Assembly: GCA_943704415.1 (NCBI GenBank)
Contig: CALSCO010000533.1
Span: 1 to 43,673, forward strand
Origin: Parvularia atlantis
Lineage: Eukaryota > Opisthokonta > Rotosphaerida
Length of the DNA: 43,673 nt
Direction: 5' to 3'
This document shows positions 34,260 through 43,673 of this stretch, in pieces. Below the pieces are notes generated by a model that was not told where the DNA came from, made no database searches, and saw nothing but the letters and a program-made list of their open reading frames with translations. Made by a program: the position numbers and the translations under genes. Within the stretch, counting starts at the first letter, position 1; every line of letters starts with the position of its first letter.

Positions 34260-35679
34260 TCACTCGTCCAGCAGCTCGGCCAGCTCGGCCTCCTCTTCGG
34301 CCGTGAGCTCGCCCGCGCCCTGCGGCGTCTGCTGCGGCGACGCGTTGTCCTTGTCGGGCGCTGCGGTGTGCACGCGTCGTGGTGAGCGAGCCGCGTGGGC
34401 AGGCAGCGTGGCGCACCGTCGAGGTCCCAGAAGCGCACGGTGCAGTCGAGCGAGCCCGAGATGATGCGGCGCCCACGCACGACCAGGCTCGTGACCTCGT
34501 CAAAGTGGCCCTCGATGCGCCGCACGGCCGCACCCGTCTGGAGACTCCACACCGTCACGGTCTCGTCGCGCCCGCCCGTCACCAGGTGCAGCCCGCTCAC
34601 GCCCGCGCCGGGGCACGTCGCGCACGTCTTGACCCAGTCGTCGTGCTCGAAGACGGCGACGTCCTTGCCGGTCTGCGCGCGCGTGCGCGCGTGCGTGCCG
34701 TGCCATGAGCCGTCGTCGTGCTCGTTGCGGCGCGGGCGCAATCAGCACACCGCGAGGTCCCAGCGGCGCGCCGTCTTGTCGGCCGAGACCGAGAACAGCG
34801 CGACGACGCCCTCGGCCTCGTCGAGCGCAAAGTGCAGCGCGAAGACGGTCGTGGCGTGGCCGAGCAGCTGCTGCACGGCCTCGTCGGGCGCGCGCTCGTC
34901 CCAGCGGCGGATCGACCCGTCCGACCCGGCGCTGAAGATCTGTGCGCGCGCCGCCGCCGTCGCCGTCACGTCGTTGTCACCTCGGCGGCACGTCGGCGGC
35001 ACGTCGGCGCACCTCGCCCGCGTGCACTGCGACGTGCTCGACCGGGCGCGTGTGCCCGCGCAGCACCGTCTCGGCGCGCCCGCTGCGCACGTCCCACACG
35101 CGCAGCGTCCGATCCGAGCTCGCCGTCACGACGGTGCCGCGCCGCGCCCCCGCCGCCACGCCCTTGACAAAGTCGCCGTGGCCCGTGAGGCGCTGCACGA
35201 CGCGCGCCGGCGCCGTGCCGACGTCCCAGACGGCCGCCGTCTTGTCCCACGAGCCCGTGACGAGCGCGGCATCGCCGTCGAGCAGCGCGACCGCCGTGAC
35301 CGGCCCGTGGTGCACGCCGCCGCCCAACGTCGCCGCCACGCGCCGCGCGCCGCCGTCGATCCGCGCCGCCGCGAAGCCCGACGTCGCCGCCCAGAGCGCC
35401 CCGTCGCCGCCGCCCGCCGCGGCCAGCGCCAGCACCTTGCTCTTGAGCTGCACAGGGCGGCCGCGCGTGAAGTTGGTGCGCTGCCGTGTGCACGGAGGTC
35501 GCGGTCAGTGCGCGAATGCGCACGGCCAGCGCGGGCGACAACGACGCGACCTCGGCACGCCGCCGGCGCACGTCCAGGTCGCGGTCCGACTGGAAGAAGG
35601 CGTCGACGTCGTCCGTCACCGACATCCGAGTCTGAAGCGAACGCTCTGCGTCCTTGACAGGCTCGGAGAAGGCTGCCAC
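34260..35679 (-). CDS. WD40-repeat protein
   Basis: Predicted beta-propeller scaffold of unassigned pathway. Five exons: 35679-35524, 35480-35013, 34939-34751, 34672-34417 and 34360-34260 (TGA). The product is 389 residues. Repeats end in typical WD pairs: VTGSWDKTAAVWDV, TASSDRTLRVWDV, SAGSDGSIRRWDE, SADKTARRWDL, TGGRDETVTVWSL and SGSLDCTVRFWDL. With a diverged first blade this makes about seven blades. An N-terminal ~55-residue helical segment precedes the propeller, and a short acidic tail follows it (TAEEEAELAELLDE). Introns are 43, 73, 78 and 56 bases; the 73-base one has internal repeats of GCCGACGTGCC. I do not assign an orthologue. Confidence 0.85.
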
Positions 35680-35786
35680 CTACCAACGTCACGGTGCTAG
35701 CAGCTTGGGCTCAGTCTTGGCGCCGGCACTGGGGCTGCTGGACGTTGTCGTAGGCGGGGCGGATGCGGCGTGGACGTCTCACTTGC

Positions 35787-35837
35787 GCTTCACTCGTGCT
35801 TCACTCGTGCTTCACTCGTGCTTCACTCGTGCTTCAC
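35787..35837 (+). repeat. 11-base tandem repeat, about 4.6 copies
   Basis: GCTTCACTCGT is repeated four times without change (35787-35830), then seven bases of a fifth copy follow. It lies in the 202-base gap between the SARM1-like gene stop (35882) and the WD40 gene start (35679), both on the minus strand. It is therefore about 110 bases upstream of the WD40 start. The 11-base period is near one DNA turn, so repeated factor sites on one face are possible. Confidence 0.85.
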
Positions 35838-35881
35838 CGCTGTCGCGACCGAAACAACGAAAGTAGCACAACACCGTGACC

Positions 35882-38800
35882 TCACTGCGCGCACTGGTGC
35901 GCCGCGTGCAGCAGCTGCGGCACCTGCGCGTCAAACTTCTCGGGCGTGCTCAGGTCCACGTAGAGCTTGCCCGTGAGCAGAAAGCTGCGTGCGCGGCGTC
36001 CGTCAGGCCCCGCGTGCACGAGGCGCGACAGCGCACCCGAGCTCGCCCTTGGGCGGCCACGACCGCGTCAGCTGCTCCTCAAGGAAGACAGGGATGATGA
36101 CCTTGCTGAGCTCGGACGCGAGCGAGACCTCGCGGCGGCAGTTGATCGACTGACCCGAGCCGATCAGCCCACGCGTGCAAGGGTGTGGGCGCGCGCTCGC
36201 GTGCCTGGAGGTACGACGACGAGATGCACGCGATCAGCACGCTCGTGCTCCGGATGCCGTTGTCGATCTTCTCAAACAGCGAGTCGCCACTGCGCATGAC
36301 CGCGTCGTCCATCCAGCAGCGCATGCCTACCGCGCTGTCAATGAGCAGGGCGCACCAGCAACGGCAGCAACAGCAGTGCGTGCAGCCACACCGCCGCTCG
36401 TGAGCACGTCAAATAGGCGCCGCGCCGCGGGCTTGTTGGACCACGAGTACGAGATGAAGACGTCGTTGCGCGCCGCGGAAGCCTCAGCTGGCGTCAAAGC
36501 GGCCACCGCGATCGCCGTCGGCACGGCAGCGGTCGGCTCGGTGTCGTCGTCGTCCGTCTGCGCCGGCGGTGTGTGAGCACTAGCAGGGTGCGCCGCAATG
36601 TCACGCAGCGTGCACCATGTACAGCGGGCGCAGTTTACGCAGGCTCGAGGCCATGCGGATGAACAGGCCGCGCTTGATGTCAAGGCGCTCCAGCGACTTT
36701 TCGATCTGGTCCACCGAGCATGAGCACCGTATGCTACTGGCGGCCAGCGCACGCACCAGGTCGGCGTCGCACGTGAGCAGCGTGTCCATGTCGATGCCCT
36801 CGGCCTGCAGCGCCTTGACGTGCTTGCCCAGGATTTTGCCGTCGGCGCCGCCCGCAAAGCCGCGCAACCAGACCTCGAGGTCGCTGCTCTGTTGCAGCGC
36901 GCCGTCAGCACGCTCCTCTCAGCACGTGCGCCGTCCGCACCGCCAGGAAGACGTCGTCGTCGAGTGTGCGCAGGCACTGTGCGGCAAGGAAGCGCGCGCG
37001 CGACGTGCCCGTCACGTAGAGATGGCGCAGCGTCGGCAGAACGCGCTTGCGCATCGCGACGCGCTGCCAGCGCGATGTTTGCAAGCCGCGGCGAGGGGCA
37101 GCCGACGCACCTGGCTGTCGTGCTTGAACTCGCTGCTCGCAAAGTAGCGCGCCGCCGTGAACGCCGCAAAGCCGAGCACGACCGGATCCTGTCGCAGCGC
37201 AGGGAGCAATCAGCGCACGCCGAGCGGACCGCAGTGGCCGCACTTGGCTGCGCAGCAGCTGCAGGAAGAAGCGGAACTCGCGCGGGGGCAGGATGAACGA
37301 CCCCCTGCTCCGCCGCCGTCAGCAGCTGTCGCACCACCAGCGTGCTGCACGCGCGCACTCAAACAGCGGCGAGTGCTCGATGAATTCGCCGACGGCGCTC
37401 AGCAACTTTTCGGCCTGAGGCATGTGCGTGCGTGAGCAGCGAGTGTGAGCGGTCGCGGTGGGCGCGCACCTTCAGGATCGAGAGCGCTTGCGGCTCGAGC
37501 GCCATGAAGGCGACTGCGCAGGCGCAAAGGGCCACGTCAGCCACTTGAAGCCGCTGCGCACGGGTACGCGCACCGGCGGCAGAGGCGTTGAAGGCGGTTG
37601 TGAGGTTGCTCGAGCGCACCTTGGCGAGCAGCGCCGGCAGGCCCACGTTCTTGACCTTCTCGCTCGAGAGCAGCTGTGGCACAGCATCAGCGACCGCGTG
37701 ACCGCGCGCACGCCTAACGTGCCTGGTAGACAAAGCCGCGCACGTTAGCGTGGTAGCACAGGCACGCCAGCGCGCCCGCGGCCGGCCTGGCGATGAGATG
37801 GTCAGCGCACGCACGACCGTGGAACGAGAAGACGCACCGCTCAAGCAGGTCCTCGTTGACGTGGCCCGTGCCCGGCTGGAGGCACTCGAGCAGCGGCACG
37901 ATGCCCTCGTGCATGGTGATCTTCATGGCTGGCACGCGCGCGTGCGTCGTGAGCACGGCAGCAGAAGCAGTCAACGTGACGCACCAATCTGCGGTACGGC
38001 GCTGAGGTTCCACAGGCACGACGCGACGGCTGCGCGGGTCTGTGCGACAAGTGCGCCCCCGTCAGTGGCAACGACGATGTGTCGCGAGCGGGCGATGTGC
38101 GCGCCTTGGCCTCGGGCAGGCGCAGGAACTTGATCAGCACGGGCACGCACTCGCCCTGTCGTGCACGCGTGCGTTCTTGTGAGGGCACGCGGCACGCGGG
38201 GGCGGGGGTGCGTGCGCGCACCTGGCTCACGACGGCCAGCTCGGCCTCGTCGAACGAGGTGGACGCGCGGACGATGATCGCGGCGATGGCCTGTGCCGCG
38301 ACCGAGTTCTTGGCCGCTTTAAGCTGCGCCACGACGGCGTCCATGAGACCGCAGTCGGCGGTGAGCAGCACGGAGCGGGTGAGCGGCGTGACGACGAGCT
38401 GCGCGCCGCGCCGCGCCGTCAGCCGCGATGTGCAGCGCAGCGGGCCCCCGCGCCGCGCACCGCCTCCAGCAGCGAGCACAGCGAGAGCTGGACGACGCCG
38501 ACCTTGTGCGTGCCGATGACCCGCGCGATGTCGCGCGCGCACGCCACGCCACCCGCGCTGGTCAGCACCCGATCCCACGCCGCCGCGTTCTCCTCGCACA
38601 GCGCGAGCACGTCGCTGGCCAGGTCCACGAGCGTCTGGCGCTCGGCGGCTGCTGATCGTGAGCGTCTCACGACGGAGCAGCAAGCGGAGCAGCGCACGCG
38701 TCAGGTCCTTGCCCAGGTTGCGATCGAGGCTCTGCACGGCCGTGCGCATGAACGTAGCGAAGCGCTGTGCCGCCTCGGCCTCGCGCTGCTCGCCCGTCTG

Positions 38801-39013
38801 CGATGTGCGCTCGTGGGACGTTGCGGATCACGCGCGGCCGGCGCGCACCATCGACGCGACCGCCAGCGACGTCTTGCGCAGCCGCACCGTGCCGTGCTCG
38901 CCGCCGTCGACCGTCTCGGCCAGCAGCGCCGCGGCCGACGGCAGCGTCGCCGCGGCGCCGGCCGCGCTCTCGGCCGCTGGGCGGGCGATCTTGGCCGCGC
39001 GCGCCGCAAACAT
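35882..39013 (-). CDS. SARM1-like ARM-SAM-TIR protein, predicted NAD+ hydrolase
   Basis: Predicted TIR-domain NADase of the SARM1 architecture, 685 residues (human SARM1 is 724). Twenty exons: 39013-38849, 38797-38698, 38648-38461, 38398-38222, 38155-38105, 38039-37985, 37928-37838, 37786-37744, 37673-37574, 37513-37470, 37414-37359, 37304-37244, 37188-37111, 37063-36941, 36888-36757, 36705-36616, 36557-36392, 36326-36205, 36149-36037, 35984-35882. Residues ~56-444 are armadillo-like helices (TRAAVASCLWNLSAVPQ; AAGALACLCYHAN). ~445-518 are one SAM domain (LEVWLRGF; LERLDIKRGLFIRMASSL). ~549-660 are TIR (NDVFISYSW; CWMDDAVMRSG; STSVLIACIS; KVIIPVF). Glu621 in CRREVSLA sits 13 residues before the Pro of IIPVF, as the catalytic Glu642 does in SARM1. 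Two introns (38104-38040, 36204-36150) have GC donors. The SAM intron 36756-36706 is in frame and less certain. Confidence 0.87.
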
Positions 39014-39109
39014 CCTGATCAGAAGAGAGCACAACGGGTCACTCGGCACGCCGCGAGTCGGCACACCGGGCTACGTGCGTACTCGCAAACAACAACACAC
39101 GAGGAGAAC
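39014..39109. other. Short tandem intergenic gap
   Basis: Only 96 bases separate the stop of the Cys-repeat receptor (39110) from the start of the SARM1-like gene (39013), both on the minus strand. The receptor's 3' end and the promoter of the SARM1-like gene must share this space. I see no TATA box. Confidence 0.5.
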
Positions 39110-42100
39110 TCACCGCGAGTCACGCCCGATCATCTCCAGCGACGAGCCCGAGCCCGACGGCCGGCTGCCCGGCGGCGGCGGCGGCGCGCCCGGCGCGAGC
39201 TCCTCGAGCGAGTAGGCCGGCCCGGACGGCTCGTCGGCCGCGTGCAAGCTCTTCTGCCGCGTGCGCATCTGGTGCAGGAAGTACGAGAAGCCGAAGGCGA
39301 CCATCTGGCCAAAGGCGATGACACCGGCGCCGATGGCGACGATGGACGAGATGAACGTGAGCGGCGAGATGTTTTGCACCTGCCGCACCTGCGCGCACGT
39401 CGCGGCGTGTCAGCGGCGTGCGGCACAAAGGGCGAGCGCGTGCCTGGAGGAAGTAGGGCGGTGCCGTGACGGCAAAGAGCATCTCGAGCTTGTTCGCGGG
39501 CGGCGCGGCCACGCCCTCGCTCACGCTGATCAGCGACCAGTCGAAGCCGGTCGACGTCGTCACGTCAAAGATGTTGATCGACTCGGTCGCGACGGCCGCG
39601 AGCTCGACCGTCGTCGTGCCCGTCACGGTCACGTTGCCACTGCTGCCGCCGTCGCCGTCGCCCGAGGCCGAACCGCCGTCGCCGCCCGCGCTCTCGGCCA
39701 CGATCGTCTGCGACACGTTGTACCACGCGCCGTCGAAGCGCTGCGCCGCGAGCCAGTACGCCACGGCTGGGGCAAAGACGGGCGCGTTGGGCGCGATGCC
39801 GGTCACGGCGAGCACGATCGAGGTCGCGGTCGAGGGCAGGGTGCCATCGAGCTCGATCGTGACGGTCGTTGTGCTGGTGCCGTCGGTCGTCGTGGCGCAG
39901 CCAGTGATGTTGGCCGAGGGCGGCGACAGCACAAAGACGAACGCGGATGCGGGCGCGCCAGGGCATGTAATGGGAGAGGCGATGTACGAGATCGAGCCGA
40001 CGACGCGCGTGGACGCCGAGAGGATCGGGGCGCCGCCGGTGAAGGTCGTGCCGGGCTGGAGCGTCGCGAGCGTGCCGTACTGGTTGAGCACGTAGTTGTG
40101 GATCTGGTAGGCCGTGAGCACCTGTGTGCGCACGTTCACGGTCAGTGCCTTTGGGTGGGCGCGCGAGCAAGGCCACCAGCACGCCGATGATCGTCCAGAC
40201 CGCGATCATGCCGCGGAACGACGAGCGCAGCTCGACCAGGCGCAGGCCGTGCACGTCGAGCCGGAAGAGCCACCGCGGCGTGCGCAGGATGACCGCAAAC
40301 GGGCCGAGGACTGGGCGCAGACGCTGGCGGTAGATCGCCGCGGGGATGGCCACGAGCACGGCCAGGCCGAAGAACACGATCAGGTAGATGTAGCCCAGCG
40401 TCAGGCCGAGGTATGCGCCGAGGACAGAGTTGTTGAGCGCGGCCGAGGTCGTCTGCACGGCTTGGGCGTCGGACGCTACAGTCTGCGCCGCCGCCGCGCC
40501 GGTCGGGCACCACTGCGTCTCGGTGCAGGGCGCGCAGGTCGACGTGGCGGGCACGCGCACCGTGCCGGCCGGGCACACGATGCACACCGCGGCCGACGCG
40601 CCGCCGGCCGTGCCGTTCGTGACCGTGCCGGCCGGGCAGGCGATGCAGGCGAGGCCGTCGACGGCCGCGTACGAGCCCGCGGCGCACGGGACACACTGGT
40701 TGCCCGGGCCGACGCGCGCCTGGCCGAGCGGGCAGACCGAGGTCACGCCCGAGAGCGTCGTGACGGCGAGCGGGTCGGTGCTGACGGCGACGCCGTCGAG
40801 CTGCGCCGTGAGCTGGAAGGTGTAGGTCGTGGCGGGCGAGAGCAGCGGCAGGGTGTACGGCAGGCTCGGTGTCTTCCACGCCGAGTAGGTGAGCACCGCG
40901 ACGCCGTTGATCGTGAAGGTGATCACGGTCGCGACCGACGGCTGCGGCACGGGCGTCCACGTGAGCTGCACCGACGACGTGGTTCGCTGCAGCAGCACGA
41001 GTTCCGCCGCGGGCACCACGGGCAGCAGCGGTGTGCACGACTCGTCGCCGTTGTCGCTCACCGTCGGCTGGGTGATCGACACGACGTCGAGCTGCGCCAC
41101 GTTGAGGTTGCACAGGCGCGGATTGTTGACCACCGTCACCGCCGCCACGCTCGCCAGCGTCGCCGTGAGGCCGTCGGCGTTGGTCAGGTTCTTGCAGTCC
41201 TGCACGACCACGCTCTGCTCGACGCGGATCAGGCCCGCGAGCGAGTCCAGCGTGACCACGTCCGCGTTCAGTAGCTGCAGCGAAATCAGGCGCTGGCTCG
41301 CGGCGACGCTGGCGAGCAGCGACAGCGGCACGCGCGCGTCCACCAGCGCCAGCCACGAGCTCGTCGCAAACGGGATGAACGCGCTTGGTGCCTGGCCCGT
41401 GAACGTGTAGTTGACCGGCAGCACCGCCGCAAACGGGCTGCCGCACGACATGCACAGGAACGCGACCTGCCGCGCCGACGTGAACGGCAGCGCCGCGGGC
41501 AGGTCGAGCGACTTGAGCGATGCGCAGTCGACGCAGGACACGGTCAGCTTGGCCGTAGCGTACGCCAGGCCCGAGTACGTGGGCGCGCTGATGAGCGTAA
41601 GCGCGGGCGTGCTCGCGACCGTGACGAGCGCCGGGCACGTTGTGCAGCGCAGGTCAATCTGTGCGCGGTCGCGCGCGGTCAGCGCCTCAGCCGCAGCCCG
41701 CGCGCGCGGCCTGCGCACCGTGACTGTGTAGAACGTCGTGCCGCTGCCGGCGGTCGGCGGCGTCGCGCTCAGCGCCTGCAGCGCCGGCAGGCTGCCCAGC
41801 GTCGTGAGGGCGCCGCAATCGGTGCAGCGCACGGCGACAATCGCTGGCGCCTGCACGCCCGCGGCGACCGGCGGCTGCGCGAGCGCGAGCTGCGGCAGGA
41901 CACCGATGCTCGTGAGGCTCGGGCAGGTCGTGCAGGCGAGCGTGAGCGAGATCTCGCCCGAGACGGTCACGTTGGCCAGCGCCGTGAGCGACGGCAGCGC
42001 GGTGTGGTTGGTGAGCTGCGCACATTGCGTACTGCGCGCGCGGACGCGTGAGTGTGGTATCGCGCACGCAGTGCATGCGCACAGGCGGCGCGCACCACGA

Positions 42101-43651
42101 GACCGAGACAAAGCCCGAGACGATGCTTGTGAGCGTGAGGGCCGGCAGGGTCGGCAGAGCCGCACACGAGACGCAAGCGAGCGTGAGCTGGCCGCGGACG
42201 GTGCGCAGCGAGGCAAAGGTGCCGAGGCTCGTGAGCGCGGGGCAATTGGTGCACGTCGCCGTGAAGAAGCCGAGGCCGGCCGCTTGCGTCAGCGTCTGCA
42301 GCGCCGAGAAGGTCGGGAAGCTCTGGATGCCCGCACAGGCTGTGCAGCGCAGGGTGAGCGTGCCGGCGACAAAGTTGCTCGTCGGGGCAAGCGCAACGAG
42401 GCTCGTGAAGGGGCCCAGCTGCAGCGCGGCCGAGGCGCACGTGTCGCAGGTGATGGTCAGGTACGAAACGGCGGCCTGGTTGGCGGCAGCGGACGAGATA
42501 AGCTGCATCGACGGGAAGCTGCCGAGCGTCGCGACGACGGGGCAGGCCGTGCAGGCGACCGTGAGCGACGTGTCACTGCTCGTGATGGCCAGCGCGATCA
42601 GCTGCGGGAACACGCCCACGGTCGTGACGGCGGCGCAGTCGGTGCAGTTGAGCGTGATCGCCGCCGTCGTGGCGTAGCTGAGCCCCGTCAGCGCCGCGGG
42701 GAAGCTGCCCAGCGTCGTGAGCGCGCCGCACGTCGTGCACGTGGCGGAGAGCGCAACGCTGAAGAAGGGCGCGCTGCTCGACGTCACCGCCGTCACGCCC
42801 GTCAGCGCCGGGAAGGTTGCGAGGCTCGTGAGCGCGGCGCAGCGTGTGCACGCGAGCGTGAGCGTCGCCGCGGCCGTGCCTGAGTACAGCGTCGCGGTCG
42901 AGGCCAGCAGCGGGAAGTCTCCGTGCGTGGCGAGCGCGCCGCAGTCGGTGCAGCGCAGCGCGATCGTGGTCGTCGCGCGGCCTGCGTGCGCGTGCGCGTG
43001 CGCGTTCGTCAGCACGGCCGCCCGCACGCGATGAGATCGCGCCGCACCGCCAACCGCGTTCTGCCCGCGGCTCAGGCTGAGCAGCGCCGGGAACAGGCCG
43101 AAGCTCGTCAGCGCCGGGCAGTTGGTGCAGGTCAGCTGGAGCGTCGCGACGGTCGGCTGGTTGAGCGGCGAGACGGCGCCGTACGCGAGCGCTGTGAAGT
43201 TGCCAAAGGTCTGTGGCGGGGCGTCTGAGCGGTCGATTGCGACATGCTGCGGTGCGCACCGCCAGCGCCGAGCAGTTGGTGCACGAGATCGACACGGACA
43301 CGCTCGACGACGCCGACAGGGTCGAGGTGCTCAGGGCCGTCAGGGCGGTAAACGCGGCGAGGCTCGTCAGCTCGGCGTCGCAGTCGACGCAGCTGACGGT
43401 CAGCACCGCGCCCGCGTCGAGCGACGCCAGCGCCTCGTCGTACACGCCCTGCGCAACCGTGCAGCACGCTGCGAGCGGGTGGCGAGCGCACCGTGCGCGA
43501 GGTCAAAACAACGTCGAAACGGGAGGTTTCACAGCCGAGACGCACCGGGCAGCGGCGTCGCGCCGTGCGCCGTACGCGCCGCCGCCACGACCAGCACCAG
43601 CACCAGCACCAGCGGCAGCAGCATCACCGCAGCCGTCCGCAGCACGCGCAT
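39110..43651 (-). CDS. Large membrane receptor with tandem CxxC leucine-rich-like repeats, FN3, GCC2-type Cys repeats and three TM segments
   Basis: Predicted cell-surface protein, 1375 residues, eight exons: 43651-43546, 43468-43260, 43210-43048, 42981-42096, 42031-41719, 41658-40165, 40121-39444, 39388-39110. A signal peptide starts at the first ATG (AVMLLPLVLVLVLVVAAA). About eighteen tandem units of ~35-45 residues follow, each with C-x2-C then A-L-T-x-L and F-P-A-L. Next come LRR-like strands, an FN3-like domain (SVQLTWTPV; TYTFQLTAQLDG) and three ephrin-receptor/GCC2-type motifs (CAAGSYAAVDGLAC, CPAGTV). TM1 is ~984-1002, TM2 ~1042-1057, then ~235 residues outside, TM3 ~1295-1320 and a ~55-residue cytoplasmic tail rich in Pro/Ser. 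Two introns (40164-40122, 39443-39389) have GC donors. No kinase or other enzymatic domain. Ligand unknown. The gene is complete in the window. Confidence 0.82.
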
Positions 43652-43673
43652 GCTTGTTATGTTTGTAGGGCTG

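Noticed and set aside
35787-35837. CRISPR array
   Set aside because: Eleven-base head-to-tail units without spacers in nuclear eukaryotic DNA are a simple tandem repeat.

Overview
The window is dense, GC-rich nuclear DNA from a unicellular eukaryote. It uses the standard code (TGA, TAA and TAG all serve as stops). Nearly every gene is cut by introns of about 43-80 bases, with a stereotyped donor (GTGCG), a CTGAC/CTCAC-like branch site and a CAG acceptor. I read 82 introns base by base across ten genes, plus many more in one 13.6 kb gene. The gene set (neurobeachin-type BEACH protein, CaMKK-type kinase, hybrid histidine kinases, ARM-SAM-TIR protein, Cys-repeat receptor) fits a free-living protist such as an apusomonad or amoeba-like lineage. 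I cannot name the species from sequence alone.

Layout: ribosomal protein eL20/RPL18A (+, 5' end outside the window) converges on TFIIH subunit p34/GTF2H3 (-). That gene shares a 150-base divergent promoter, carrying a perfect CRE, with a small bZIP factor (+). A giant neurobeachin/LRBA-like BEACH gene (-) fills 3.1-16.7 kb. Divergent from it is a 1605-residue double hybrid histidine kinase (+, 17.2-22.9 kb). Next come a 2186-residue RS-rich, zinc-finger nuclear protein (+, 23.5-30.9 kb), V-ATPase subunit c (-), a CaMKK-like kinase (+), a WD40 protein (-), a SARM1-like ARM-SAM-TIR protein (-), and a 1375-residue receptor with tandem Cys repeats (-).

Functionally the window mixes housekeeping genes (eL20, TFIIH p34, V-ATPase c) with signalling genes: a two-phosphorelay sensor, a Ca2+ kinase cascade member, a predicted TIR NADase and a large cell-surface protein. 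I saw no transposon, rRNA, tRNA or CRISPR. The most interesting items are the SARM1-type protein with a conserved catalytic glutamate, the double hybrid kinase with a bacterial-looking sensor half, the unusual splice-donor consensus with many GC-AG introns, and a bZIP gene whose own promoter carries a CRE.
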